64,000 nt of DNA. It comes from Stigmatella aurantiaca DW4/3-1. GTDB lineage: Bacteria; Myxococcota; Myxococcia; Myxococcales; Myxococcaceae. Positions 54,576 to 62,764 of the stretch are shown here, piece by piece (within the stretch, counting starts at the first letter, position 1; each line of letters begins with the position of its first letter). The DNA lies in contig NC_014623.1 of assembly GCF_000165485.1 (NCBI RefSeq), positions 8,450,893-8,514,892 on the forward strand. Reading direction: 5' to 3'. The notes beneath the pieces are model-generated. The model searched no databases. It was given only the letters and a program-made list of their open reading frames with translations, and was not told the origin of the DNA. The translations under genes and the position numbers were made by a program.

Positions 54576-55277
54576 TCAATCCTCCTTACCAATCGTGATC
54601 AGCACATTGCCCTGAAACACCAACTCCAGGCCGCCCGGCTTCGCCCTGCACTCCACATCCGCGAGATCCTGGACGACATACCGTGCCCCGCGCTCCCGCA
54701 GATCGGCTCCATCCCCTGTGGTAAGGCCCAGGCAAACCGCCCCCGCGGCGTTCCCCGCCGCGATGCCGCTCGGCGCATCCTCCACCACCAGGCACCGGTC
54801 CGCGGGAATCCCCAACCGCTTCGCCCCTAGCAGGTAGCAGTCCGGTGCGGGTTTGCCATTCTGGATGTCTTCCCAGGTGACGCAGACCCGGAAAGACGGC
54901 GCCAGGCCCAAGGCCGCCAGCACGCGCTGGACGCGTGTCTTGGAGCCACTGGTCACCAGCGCCAGCGGCACCCCCGCGGCAGCGAGGCGCTCGACCAGCG
55001 CCTGGGTCCCGGCAATCCCGCTGAAGTTCAACCGGGGCTCTGCCTGCCGGACCTGGTTCAGGAGGTGCTCCCGTGATTCCCCTTCCAGCTCCGCGAACAA
55101 AGCCGTCACCGTGTGCTCGGGCGAGCGCCCCAGAACGTAGCGGCGGATGTCTTCCTCGGTCAGGTGCTTGCCGTGACCGCGTGCGATCTCCGTCCACAAT
55201 GCCGCGACGGCATGGTGGGTATCGATCAGCACGCCATCCATGTCGAACATCACGGCGGAGACGGTGTCTACCGGCAT
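54576..55277 (-). CDS. HAD-family phosphatase in the ThiG-like cluster
   Basis: 233 residues from ATG 55277, with GGGGAAGGG upstream; an ATG 11 codons earlier exists. Motifs: VMFDMDGVLIDT, LVTSG, Lys in QNGKPAPDCYLLGA and VVEDAPSGIAAG. The cap domain is of the beta-phosphoglucomutase/sugar-phosphatase subclass. It is a paralogue of the HAD at 40363-41064, sharing the C-terminal VQD segment. Position between a ThiG-like synthase and a sulfur carrier suggests it removes phosphate from a sulfur-containing sugar phosphate; this is inference from context. Confidence 0.86.
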   Translation of the reverse strand: MPVDTVSAVMFDMDGVLIDTHHAVAALWTEIARGHGKHLTEEDIRRYVLGRSPEHTVTALFAELEGESREHLLNQVRQAEPRLNFSGIAGTQALVERLAAAGVPLALVTSGSKTRVQRVLAALGLAPSFRVCVTWEDIQNGKPAPDCYLLGAKRLGIPADRCLVVEDAPSGIAAGNAAGAVCLGLTTGDGADLRERGARYVVQDLADVECRAKPGGLELVFQGNVLITIGKED

Positions 55278-55322
55278 TGGGCCCTTCCCCACGGAGTCCA
55301 CGGCGTGCACACGGATCCTTGA

Positions 55323-56090
55323 TCAACCCGCGGCGGCCACCGGGGCATCCTGGCGCTCGACAGCCGCCAGCCGCCCCGCGAGCACCGCGTGCTTCATCGC
55401 CTCGGCCATGCGGACGGGATCAGGCGCCTGCGCGACGGCCGTATTGACCAGCACGGCGTCGGCCCCCAGCTCCATGGCCTGCGCGACCTGGGCGGGAGAG
55501 CCGAGCCCCCCCTCGACAATCACGGGGATCGAGACCGCGTCGAGCACCTGCCGGAGCGACTTCGGGTCGACGAGTCCACGTCCGCTGGCGACGGGCGCGG
55601 CCATGATCCGGAGCGCGCAACACCCCATCCGCTCGAGTTCCCGTGCAACTTGGATGTCGGGCAGGATGAAGGGCATGACCGCACAGCCCTCGTTCAACAA
55701 CTCCTGGGCGGCTTCCACCGTCTGAGCATTGTGCGGCAGGTTGTCCGCGGGCCGGACATCGAGCTTGAACACCTCGATTCCATGGGCGCGGCGAAGGGAC
55801 CTCACCGTCTTGAGCGCATCCTCCTTGGAGTGGGCGAACGACGTCGTGCCGATCCAATTGAACCGGTCCAGGGGCACCGACTGATCAATATCGGAGAGCA
55901 GCAGGCTGGTCCGGGTCTGCTCCAGATCCAGGGTCGTGATGAACACGTCACAGCCGCTGGCCGTGAGCACCTTCGCCACCAGTTCGGCCGACACGTACTG
56001 CTCGATCCCCAGGATCAGCCGCGAGCGGAACTTCATCGGACCGACCACGAGCCATGGCTCTGAACCTGACTGCTCACCGTCACGAAGCAT
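55323..56090 (-). CDS. ThiG-like sulfur-insertion enzyme, divergent
   Basis: 255 residues, the length of ThiG, from the ATG at 56090 (GAAAGG upstream; an in-frame start 36 codons earlier is less likely). The TIM-barrel Lys that forms the imine with the sugar phosphate is kept (VFKLDV, K109), as are the closing VEGGLGSPAQVAQAMELGAD and VLVNTAVAQAPDPVRMAEAM. Several active-site loops differ from thiazole synthase: NTAG is replaced by GTTSF, KLEV by KLDV, VDAGIG by VEGGLG, and PLGSPIGSG by MAAPVASG. It therefore probably inserts sulfur into a different phosphosugar, as BexX does in BE-7585A synthesis. No TPP riboswitch precedes it. Confidence 0.83.
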   Translation of the reverse strand: MLRDGEQSGSEPWLVVGPMKFRSRLILGIEQYVSAELVAKVLTASGCDVFITTLDLEQTRTSLLLSDIDQSVPLDRFNWIGTTSFAHSKEDALKTVRSLRRAHGIEVFKLDVRPADNLPHNAQTVEAAQELLNEGCAVMPFILPDIQVARELERMGCCALRIMAAPVASGRGLVDPKSLRQVLDAVSIPVIVEGGLGSPAQVAQAMELGADAVLVNTAVAQAPDPVRMAEAMKHAVLAGRLAAVERQDAPVAAAG

Positions 56091-56163
56091 GGCTGCACCT
56101 TTCAGAGAAGATGAGATGGAAGCGATCAACCCTGGGAGGGTGTTCAACCCCTCTTCCAATGGC

Positions 56164-56177
56164 CGAGATATTTCTCG
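56164..56177. promoter_or_regulatory. Small palindrome upstream of the ThiG-like gene
   Basis: CGAGATATTTCTCG has 5-bp arms (CGAGA/TCTCG) around TATT, 74 bases before the ThiG-like start and inside an AT-rich patch between GST and ThiG-like genes. Candidate operator or promoter element only. Confidence 0.25.
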
Positions 56178-56305
56178 TTTTTCGGTCCTATCTGGCAATC
56201 CAGCTTAGCGATCTTTCCGGCGGGCCGCTACCCTCCAGCGCTTGGAGTGGTTGGCCGGAGCATGGCGCGCAGGTGCCTTTTCAGCGCGCCCGTTCCTGGG
56301 GCCTC

Positions 56306-56935
56306 TCAGGCCTTGTCAGCAGGCAGGCGGCCATCGGCGATGGCGGCCTTCTTGTAGGCGGGACGCGCGGTGATGCGCGCCACGTAGTCCGTGAAGATCG
56401 GTTCCTGGAGACCCGGCGCCTTGAACGAAAGGGCCCAGGCGATCTGAGAGCCCACGTAGACGTCCGCCGCGCTGAACTGCCCGCCAAGGATGTATGGGCC
56501 CGGGGTGAGCATCTTCTTGAACGCGCCGAGCGTGTCCTCGTAGCTGCCATAGCCGATGGTGCTCTTGCTGTCGACCTGCGGGCGCTTGAGCATCATGTCG
56601 AGCAGGGCAGGCTCGAAACACCCCGCGCCAAAAAAGAGCCAGCGCAGATAGGTGCCGCGGCGCGTGTCGCCTGCCGACGGCGCGAGCCCCGCCTGCGGGA
56701 AGGCATCGGCCAGGTAGGTGATGATGGCCGCCGTCTCGGTGACGACGGTGCCGTCATGGACGAGCGCCGGCAACTTGCCCATCGGGTTGACGGCGAGAAA
56801 TTCCGGTGACTTCTGCTCTCCTTTTTGCAGGTCGATGCGCACGACGCGGAAGGGCGCTCCCACCTCGTGCAGCATCCAGTGGACCATCTGCGCCCGCGAC
56901 TGAGGGTTGTGATAGAAAACGAGGTCTCCGCTCAT
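56306..56935 (-). CDS. Glutathione S-transferase-like protein
   Basis: 209 residues. N-terminal thioredoxin-like domain with VFYHNPQSRAQMVHWML, the cis-Pro in GKLPALVHDG and the gamma-glutamyl-binding ETAAIITYLAD; C-terminal helical domain with the conserved FSAADVYVGSQIAWAL. The first Ser/Gln positions suggest a Ser-type GST. It lies 215 bases upstream of the ThiG-like gene on the same strand, so it may be the first gene of that cluster or independent. Conjugation with a thiol co-substrate is expected from the family; the substrate is not known. Confidence 0.86.
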   Translation of the reverse strand: MSGDLVFYHNPQSRAQMVHWMLHEVGAPFRVVRIDLQKGEQKSPEFLAVNPMGKLPALVHDGTVVTETAAIITYLADAFPQAGLAPSAGDTRRGTYLRWLFFGAGCFEPALLDMMLKRPQVDSKSTIGYGSYEDTLGAFKKMLTPGPYILGGQFSAADVYVGSQIAWALSFKAPGLQEPIFTDYVARITARPAYKKAAIADGRLPADKA

Positions 56936-57001
56936 GGGGTGCTCCTCTCAGGAAAGGCGCGGAGCATGCCCGGTTTCGCATCGAGCGGAGAAAAATCCTT
57001 C

Positions 57002-57109
57002 AACGGCTACCAGGCAGTGGAGGCAGGCGATGCCCAGCAAGCCCTGCCCTCCATCGAGGGCAGCGAACGTCTGGACCTGCTCGTCACGGACGTGGGCCTG
57101 CCCGGGATG
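57002..57109 (+). pseudogene. Fragment of a response-regulator receiver domain
   Basis: The frame reads NGYQAVEAGDAQQALPSIEG and then RLDLLVTDVGLPGM, the typical beta2 to beta3 part of a receiver domain including the phospho-acceptor Asp in TDVG. Neither the acidic pair before it nor the Lys region after it is present, and no start codon belongs to it. Confidence 0.5.
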
Positions 57110-57614
57110 CCAAGCGCGTGCGCGCCATGCTGCCCCCGGCGAGCGCCGCGCCCGCCTCCCCGCCCCGGGGCTCGTCGAGCACCGAGCACGCCCCTGGCGC
57201 CGCAAGGACGCCCGGGCGCACACGCCCCTTGAAGATGCCCAACGACGCCGCGAAGCCCGCCACGCGCACCTGGGAGTAGCCACTGCCGCTGGTGAACATG
57301 AAGTAGAGCTCACAGCGGGAGGAGGAGCAGGAGCCTCCCACATCACAGCCGCCCTCATGCCAGATCCCCGCCGTGGAGAGGGAACCCACCTCGGTCCACG
57401 TGCTCCCGCTGTAACCCCAGGCGGTGGCGGTGCATAGGTGGAACTGCGTCAGGCTCACCCCACTGTCGGTGCACGAGGACGCCAACGCCTGCTCCCCGGT
57501 GGCGAGGGCCTGGGCGGAGGGCGGCGCCTCCTCCAGGCCAGCGCCGCATCCCGCCAGGAACTGTCCCACGCCCACCAGCACCGCCACAGAGCGCCCCTTG
57601 TGTCTCGAAAGCAT
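57084..57614 (-). pseudogene. Secreted lipoprotein, 3' end replaced
   Basis: From ATG 57614 the frame begins with a signal peptide and lipobox (VGVGQFLAGCG) and a Cys-containing mature part (SSCTDSGVSLTQFHLCTA, HEGGCDVGGSC) up to about VAGFAASLGIFKG. The last 50 or so codons lie opposite the receiver-domain fragment and look like random antisense. So the natural 3' end has probably been lost at a junction near 57225. Family not recognised. Upstream on the same strand, about 57680-57770, a short frame (EISFNPFLNMLKLVANKLGD) may be a relic of another gene. Confidence 0.45.
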
Positions 57615-57852
57615 CACATTGACGCCCAGGCGCATGGGCCCCGGCGCCCCGCCCGGCCCTTCGTGCCGTAAAGAGCAGGTTGAGTTGTGCGTCCGTCGGG
57701 TTCGCATCCCCCAGCTTGTTCGCGACGAGCTTGAGCATGTTCAGAAACGGGTTGAAGGAGATTTCGGCCTGGACCCATTATGACGGAGCAGGCCACATGG
57801 CCCGACGACCCATCGCGAGGGTGCGGGCCTGGCGCCTGATCGAGGACAGACC

Positions 57853-58881
57853 GTGGAATTCCGACACCTCTCCGCACCCGCCTGGTCGGCGTTCAAATCC
57901 TGGCTGCTCAAGTTGCACGGCGTTCCCATCTCCCACCTCCGGCTCCTGACCGGAGGCTGTCCGGCGGAGGAACTGCCCGCGCTCGCGAAGGAACTCAAGC
58001 GCGTGCGGGCCGAATTCAAGAAGCGCCCCAACGAAGTCTCGGCCCCCGCAGATGAGGGCCTCCGGAAGGACTACGCGGCGCTCGGTGTGCCCTGGTCCGC
58101 GTGGAGCGAGGTGGCGCGCGAGGTCCAGCGCGACCTGAAGCGCAAGCGGTACGCGCGCTGGACGGGGGCGGATGCGCTCGAGTTCCCGGAGGGGCCTCCC
58201 GCCGAGGACCTGGTGACCGTCCTGTTGTTCGGGGGCGTGGAGCAGGCACGACCCCATCTGCTGCGCCGCGCGTCGCTCGCCGCGGGCTCGCTCGAGGCGC
58301 TGTGGTGCCGCTGGCTGGCGGGTGAGCCGCTCGAACCCGAGACGCTGCGCTCATTCGCGGGTGCGCCGGAGCGACTCGCCGAGCCCCTCTACACTCCAGG
58401 CCTTGAGGAGGTGCTGCCGCTGTTCTTCGTCGAGCCCGACCCCGCACGCGCCGAGCGGGCGCTGGATGTCGCCTCGGCCCAGATGGGCTCGTCCCGGTCG
58501 CAGCCGTTGATGGACTTCCTGCGCTCCCTGCTCGGCCTGTGGCGTCAGGACACCTCGGTGGAGGAGGTGAGGGCGCGCTTCGATGCGAGTATAGCGACCG
58601 TCCCGCCCTCCGAGGTCGCCCGTCTGATCGCGCCCGCCTATCTGTATGGCCGATACATCCACGCACTCCCCCCGCACGCGCTGCTGGAACTGGCGGGCTC
58701 GCGTCTTGAGCGCATCGCCGTGCCTGCCCGGGTCGCCGATGTCCAGCCCGTCATGGCGGCCCTCGCCGCGCTCGAGGAGCTGACGGCCATGGGCCTGGGC
58801 CTCCGCGTGGAGCAGCGGTCCGGGAATGTTCTCCTCTCCGCACAGGAGCCGGAGACTGGGGGAGGGGACGAGTTCCTGTAG
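57853..58881 (+). CDS. Hypothetical protein, 342 residues
   Basis: GTG start with GAGGAC upstream. Mostly helical, with a charged first third (ELKRVRAEFKKRPNEV, REVQRDLKRKRYARW) and Leu/Ala-rich later helices (PHLLRRASLAAGSLEALW, LIAPAYLYGRYIHALP). There is no signal peptide or membrane segment. I recognise no domain. Strong GC-rich third positions over the whole frame support a real gene. Confidence 0.6.
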   Translation: MEFRHLSAPAWSAFKSWLLKLHGVPISHLRLLTGGCPAEELPALAKELKRVRAEFKKRPNEVSAPADEGLRKDYAALGVPWSAWSEVAREVQRDLKRKRYARWTGADALEFPEGPPAEDLVTVLLFGGVEQARPHLLRRASLAAGSLEALWCRWLAGEPLEPETLRSFAGAPERLAEPLYTPGLEEVLPLFFVEPDPARAERALDVASAQMGSSRSQPLMDFLRSLLGLWRQDTSVEEVRARFDASIATVPPSEVARLIAPAYLYGRYIHALPPHALLELAGSRLERIAVPARVADVQPVMAALAALEELTAMGLGLRVEQRSGNVLLSAQEPETGGGDEFL

Positions 58882-59086
58882 CGCTGCCGTATGGGATGAG
58901 CGTCATCCGGACGGACCCGGCCATGACCCTTCCCGCCTCTCGCGTGCCGTGGGCTGAGATGCTGCTGTTGTCCTCATCGGCATGGGCCGCCTCCTCGGGC
59001 GAGGGGATTCCGCCCCAGCAGGTGCGCGGCAGGAGACCAGCATGACTCGACAGGCAACGGCGACGGGAACATGTTCTCCCTCGGGT

Positions 59087-59292
59087 GGGCTTGCCCCGAT
59101 TGGGTGGCGCTCCCGCACTTCGTGTGGATCTCGTCCAAGGAATTCACAAGGGCGTCGTGCCAGTCGCAGCCTCGCGGAACCTGTCGACTTGTCGGACAGG
59201 TTCGTGCCTGACCCCATCGATAGGGGCGAAGCGGAGGCTCCTGGTGGGCAGCCACACAAAGTGCGAGAGCGCCATCCAATCGGGGCAGGCTC
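59087..59292. mobile_element. 206-bp element with 41-bp inverted ends (MITE-like)
   Basis: The left end (59087-59127) and the right end (59252-59292) are reverse complements at 36 of 41 bases. Between them lies a 64-bp core (59146-59209) that recurs at 5453-5516, containing the inverted repeat AACCTGTC (59178-59185)/GACAGGTT (59195-59202), and a second palindrome CCCCATCGATAGGGG (59212-59226). No protein is encoded. This is the architecture of a small non-autonomous transposable element or a structured intergenic repeat. The right end stops 28 bases before the DHFR-like start. Confidence 0.55.
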
Positions 59293-59320
59293 ACTCTCCC
59301 CCCTCGAAAGGAACATCGCA

Positions 59321-59917
59321 ATGTCGAAGGTTGTCGCAATCATGTCCATGTCGCTCGACGGCTACGTCGCCGACCTCAACGATGGCGTGGCCGAAGTATT
59401 CGATTGGTACTTCACCTCGGGAGACGTCGAATTCCACACCGGAGGGTCGGACCCCATGACGTTCAAGGTGTCCGGGCCGAGCGCCGAGCACCTTCGCGAT
59501 CTCACATCCGGACTTGGTGCCATGCTCACCGGTCGACGCACTTTTGACGTCGCCCAAGGCTGGGGCGGAAATCACGCTTGGGGACCAGCATTCGTCCTGA
59601 CCCACCACATCCCCGCCGGATGGCCGCGACCCCACTCGACTGTCCACTTCGTGACCGACGGCATCGAAAGCGCCGTGAACCAAGCCAAAGCCGCCGCCGC
59701 CGGGAAGTCCGTTGGGGTCCACGGCGCTGACACCATCCAGCAGTGCCTCAATGCTGGCCTCCTCGACGAAATCCACGTCGACATCGCGGCGGTTCTTCTT
59801 GGCTCCGGAGTTCGACTCTTTGACCACCTCGCCGGCACGCCAGCTGTCCTTGGCAACCCGAGGGTGATCCCGGGCGTCGGCGTTACACACCTGCGCTACC
59901 CAGTACGCAAAGCGTAG
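59321..59917 (+). CDS. RibD C-terminal/DHFR-like reductase
   Basis: 198 residues; GAAAGGA precedes the ATG. The fold signatures are VVAIMSMSLDGYVADLNDG at the start, GAMLTGRRTFDVAQGWGGN, FVLTHHIP and VGVHGADTIQQCLNAGLLDEIHV with the nucleotide-binding Gly. It belongs to the dihydrofolate-reductase/riboflavin-reductase-like (PF01872) proteins common in soil bacteria, with NADPH-dependent activity expected. The 206-bp inverted-repeat element occupies its upstream region and could affect expression. Confidence 0.85.
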   Translation: MSKVVAIMSMSLDGYVADLNDGVAEVFDWYFTSGDVEFHTGGSDPMTFKVSGPSAEHLRDLTSGLGAMLTGRRTFDVAQGWGGNHAWGPAFVLTHHIPAGWPRPHSTVHFVTDGIESAVNQAKAAAAGKSVGVHGADTIQQCLNAGLLDEIHVDIAAVLLGSGVRLFDHLAGTPAVLGNPRVIPGVGVTHLRYPVRKA

Positions 59918-60092
59918 TCCGACCCCTCATCCGCCAGGCGATGCGGCGCCGTGGAAGCGAACGCCCACCGCGTTGCAGTCGCGCTGGCCTGGGTTCAAAG
60001 TCGTCCGGGCATGACGCCGACGGATCAGGGGCGCGGCTTCACAGGAGGGGGCGCATCCGCTACCATTCCCTCACCATTGCCTCAGGAAATTG

Positions 60093-62225
60093 ATGTCACA
60101 CCAGTGGACGTTGCCCGGTCCTTCCTCGTCGTATCTCGTCGTCTGGTGGTACGACGCGGCGGCCAAGGACACCAGCCGCCGTGTCTCCCCCTCATTCGTG
60201 CGCGGCGCGCTCGATGGGTGGCTCCGCTCGCGCAGGCAGAGCCTCAGGGAGATCTACGTCGCGTTGGAGGGCGGCCGATCCACGAACCTCTCCGCGGCGG
60301 GAAGAGACATCCGAGACGAGCAACTCAAGAAAAGCATTGGTGAGGCATTCCTCGCGGGCAAGCTGGTGGCCCTCTCGCTCGACAGCTCAGCGATCTCCAG
60401 CAAGGCCTCGACCCAAAGAGGGAACCCAGTCCTAGGTGGCGTACCTTCGGACAAGCCGTCGGAAGGAGAAGCTCGGCTCGTGAGCCAACTGCCCGCCGAG
60501 GGCGAGTATGTCGGCGAGATTGGGATCGTCTCCTGGGACGGGACATCGGAACTCCGGTTGCGTTCCAGCCCGAAGACGGGGAACAACGTCATCGGAAACC
60601 TGGCCTTCAACACGCATGTTCAGGTGATTAAGCGCCTTTCCGGAGGATGGTTGTACGTCAGTACGCGTGACGGCCTCATGGGCTATGTGGCCACCGAGTA
60701 CATCTGGTGTGCCCCCGTGCACCCACTCCCAGAGCCCAACGTGCTGCTTCAGCGGGTCGCCCCCGGCAGGCCGGGCTACGCCATCTCCATCGCCAAACAA
60801 CACTATTCCCAGAGCGTGAAGTGGGGCCAAGACCTTCGTTTTTACGTGGCGGTGCTGGCCTTGGTGAACCGGCGCCCCCTCCCCCCCTTCGTCGAGGGAT
60901 GGAAGACGCTGCAGTTCACGGCTGGGGAGTTCATCTGGGTCCCGAGCCCGGTGTTTGCCAAGGCGATGCGCGGCAAGGTCAGCAGCGGCTCGTACACCTA
61001 TGAAGTGGCGGAGGCACTGGGCATCGCCGATGCCATCGAGCGAGTGGGTCAGCTTCAGGCCGACCTCCGCAAGGCCATCCAGCTGTCCCTCCAATACATC
61101 CCTCAGGCCGTCGGGAAGCACGTCGAGAAGGCTCTCATCTCCATCCTGGTGGCGCTCCTCGAGATAGCGGTCATGGCGATGCTGCTGCTCGCCATCTGTA
61201 CAGCGATTGGCGCCGCGATCGGGGCGCTGGCTGGCGGCGTAGGGGCTGCTCCCGGCGCCGCAGTTGGCTTCGAGGTGGGGCTGGCGATTCTCGATTGGTT
61301 GGGGTTGGCCTTCCTCGTTACATGGGCCGCGGACGCTGTCGTTCGCATCGGGTCAGCCTTCGCCACCTTTTTCAGCAGCGTGTGGAACGCCCGCGGCGAT
61401 TCCAAAAAGCTCGACCAAGCGGCGCGCGAACTGGCCGAGGCGATCGGCGTCCTGGCTGGCGTGATTGTCGAAGCGCTCGTCATGTGGGCGTCGGCCAAGG
61501 GCGTCCAGGCCGCGCTCAAGGTGCTCAAGGGCACTGCGGTGGAGAGAGCCTTCGGCGAGAGTCAGCTCGGTTCATGGCTTCGAGAGCGGGTGACGGACGC
61601 CGGGAAAGGCAAGTCTCCTCGTGAGAACCTAGAGTCCGGGAAGAACAAGGAGCAGCCCAAGACAGGCGGCCAGGAGAAGGCTCGGACGAAACCGGCTGAA
61701 GAGGTGCCCGGTTGGCCACCCAAAGCTCCTCAGGGAAAGAAACCCAAGTTGGGGGCGAAGGGGGCTGCTGAGTGGCGTTATGAGCGGTACCGCCATCAAC
61801 AGTTCAAGAAAGGAAGGAAACAGGAGGATCTCCTCGACTTCGAGACCTACAAGAGACGTCATTACAAGGCTGCCTCCGAGGGGGGCCGCCCAGGACGCAG
61901 CGGGGGAGGAAACCAAGTCAAGACCCGTCAGTTCCTCGAGCAGAAAGAGGGTTTCCAGAATACTGAAACCACGGTGCTGAATGGCAAATACGTCGACCTC
62001 ATCAAGCCCAATGAAAAGGGCGGCATCGATTACGTGGAGGTGGATGCACTGCTCAAGAAAGGCACTCCCATCAAGCGGCTGCGTGAAAAGCTCAAGATCG
62101 AACTGGACGGTTTGAAGGAAGGAGACAGGCTTATCTACATCGACAAACTGGATCCAGCCAAACGCATTATTTATGAGCATGGCGAAAAGCCCAGCGTGGT
62201 TGACACCAAGACATGGAAGGATTGA
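60093..62225 (+). CDS. Polymorphic toxin-like protein
   Basis: 710 residues. Residues about 140-205 form a bacterial SH3 domain (ELRLRSSPKTGNNVIGNL, GWLYVSTRDGLMGYVATEYI). Residues about 230-305 look like a LysM-like unit (LRFYVAVLALVN, TAGEFIWVPS). A long hydrophobic, Gly/Ala-rich module (about 345-470; IGAAIGALAGGVGAAPGAAV) is of the type seen in translocated toxins. A charged linker follows, then a C-terminal domain (about 590-710; QVKTRQFLEQKEGFQNTETT, KYVDLIKPNEKGGIDYVEVD) that would be the toxic part. The Asp/Glu/Asp pattern is nuclease-like but not diagnostic. A small gene starts 13 bases later, as for toxin-immunity pairs. Confidence 0.7.
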   Translation: MSHQWTLPGPSSSYLVVWWYDAAAKDTSRRVSPSFVRGALDGWLRSRRQSLREIYVALEGGRSTNLSAAGRDIRDEQLKKSIGEAFLAGKLVALSLDSSAISSKASTQRGNPVLGGVPSDKPSEGEARLVSQLPAEGEYVGEIGIVSWDGTSELRLRSSPKTGNNVIGNLAFNTHVQVIKRLSGGWLYVSTRDGLMGYVATEYIWCAPVHPLPEPNVLLQRVAPGRPGYAISIAKQHYSQSVKWGQDLRFYVAVLALVNRRPLPPFVEGWKTLQFTAGEFIWVPSPVFAKAMRGKVSSGSYTYEVAEALGIADAIERVGQLQADLRKAIQLSLQYIPQAVGKHVEKALISILVALLEIAVMAMLLLAICTAIGAAIGALAGGVGAAPGAAVGFEVGLAILDWLGLAFLVTWAADAVVRIGSAFATFFSSVWNARGDSKKLDQAARELAEAIGVLAGVIVEALVMWASAKGVQAALKVLKGTAVERAFGESQLGSWLRERVTDAGKGKSPRENLESGKNKEQPKTGGQEKARTKPAEEVPGWPPKAPQGKKPKLGAKGAAEWRYERYRHQQFKKGRKQEDLLDFETYKRRHYKAASEGGRPGRSGGGNQVKTRQFLEQKEGFQNTETTVLNGKYVDLIKPNEKGGIDYVEVDALLKKGTPIKRLREKLKIELDGLKEGDRLIYIDKLDPAKRIIYEHGEKPSVVDTKTWKD

Positions 62226-62237
62226 GAAGGTCCGAGG

Positions 62238-62723
62238 ATGAGCCTGTTTATTCACATATTCTGCCAAGCGGACAAGCCGCTCCGCGCTCGAGAAATTACT
62301 CACTTCATTGAGGAGGGTGCCTATTTCAGCAGCCCTCCGAAGGTCACCGTGTCTCCCCCTCCGTCGCAGCCAGACGATGCGCAGTGGACGGAGCTGAAGA
62401 TCGAGTATCAGGCGCGCAAGCGCCCGGTCCTTCTCCATCGCGAGGCCCGTGCCGCCAAGTTCAAGGATGATCAGGATGAGGCCATTGAAGCCCTTCAGAG
62501 CGCGGGTTTGGCCAAGAAACACGAGGCGTTGATTTCGCGGCTGAAAGGCGCCCAGCAGCTCATTGTTTTCGAGCTCGATTCGGAGAAGGCGACCGAAGAA
62601 TGCTGGGAGATGGTCGACAACATGGAGGCCTGGATCGCTCAGGAGTTGAAAGGCCTCATCTATGTCACGGGCGAGGGGTTCTACGATGCGGAGCTGAAGC
62701 CCCTCTGCAAGCTTGCGAGCTGA
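62238..62723 (+). CDS. Putative immunity protein for the upstream toxin
   Basis: 161 residues, starting 12 bases after the toxin-like gene with GGTCCGAGG upstream. Small and acidic, with mixed alpha/beta pattern (MSLFIHIFCQADKPLRAREI, IEYQARKRPVLLHREARA, WEMVDNMEAWIAQELKGL). No signal peptide, so it would act in the cytoplasm. I recognise no family. Assignment as immunity protein rests on position, size and the nature of the neighbour. Confidence 0.55.
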   Translation: MSLFIHIFCQADKPLRAREITHFIEEGAYFSSPPKVTVSPPPSQPDDAQWTELKIEYQARKRPVLLHREARAAKFKDDQDEAIEALQSAGLAKKHEALISRLKGAQQLIVFELDSEKATEECWEMVDNMEAWIAQELKGLIYVTGEGFYDAELKPLCKLAS

Positions 62724-62764
62724 GCCTCCATCCTCCTGGACGCCGCTCCCTCGAAGATGCTGAG

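Noticed and set aside
56091-56305. TPP riboswitch upstream of the ThiG-like gene
   Set aside because: No CTGAGA-type thi-box or matching stems were seen on the minus strand.
57680-57790. Minus-strand frame with EISFNPFLNMLKLVANKLGD
   Set aside because: It looks coding but is too short to identify and follows a stop directly; noted only as a possible relic.
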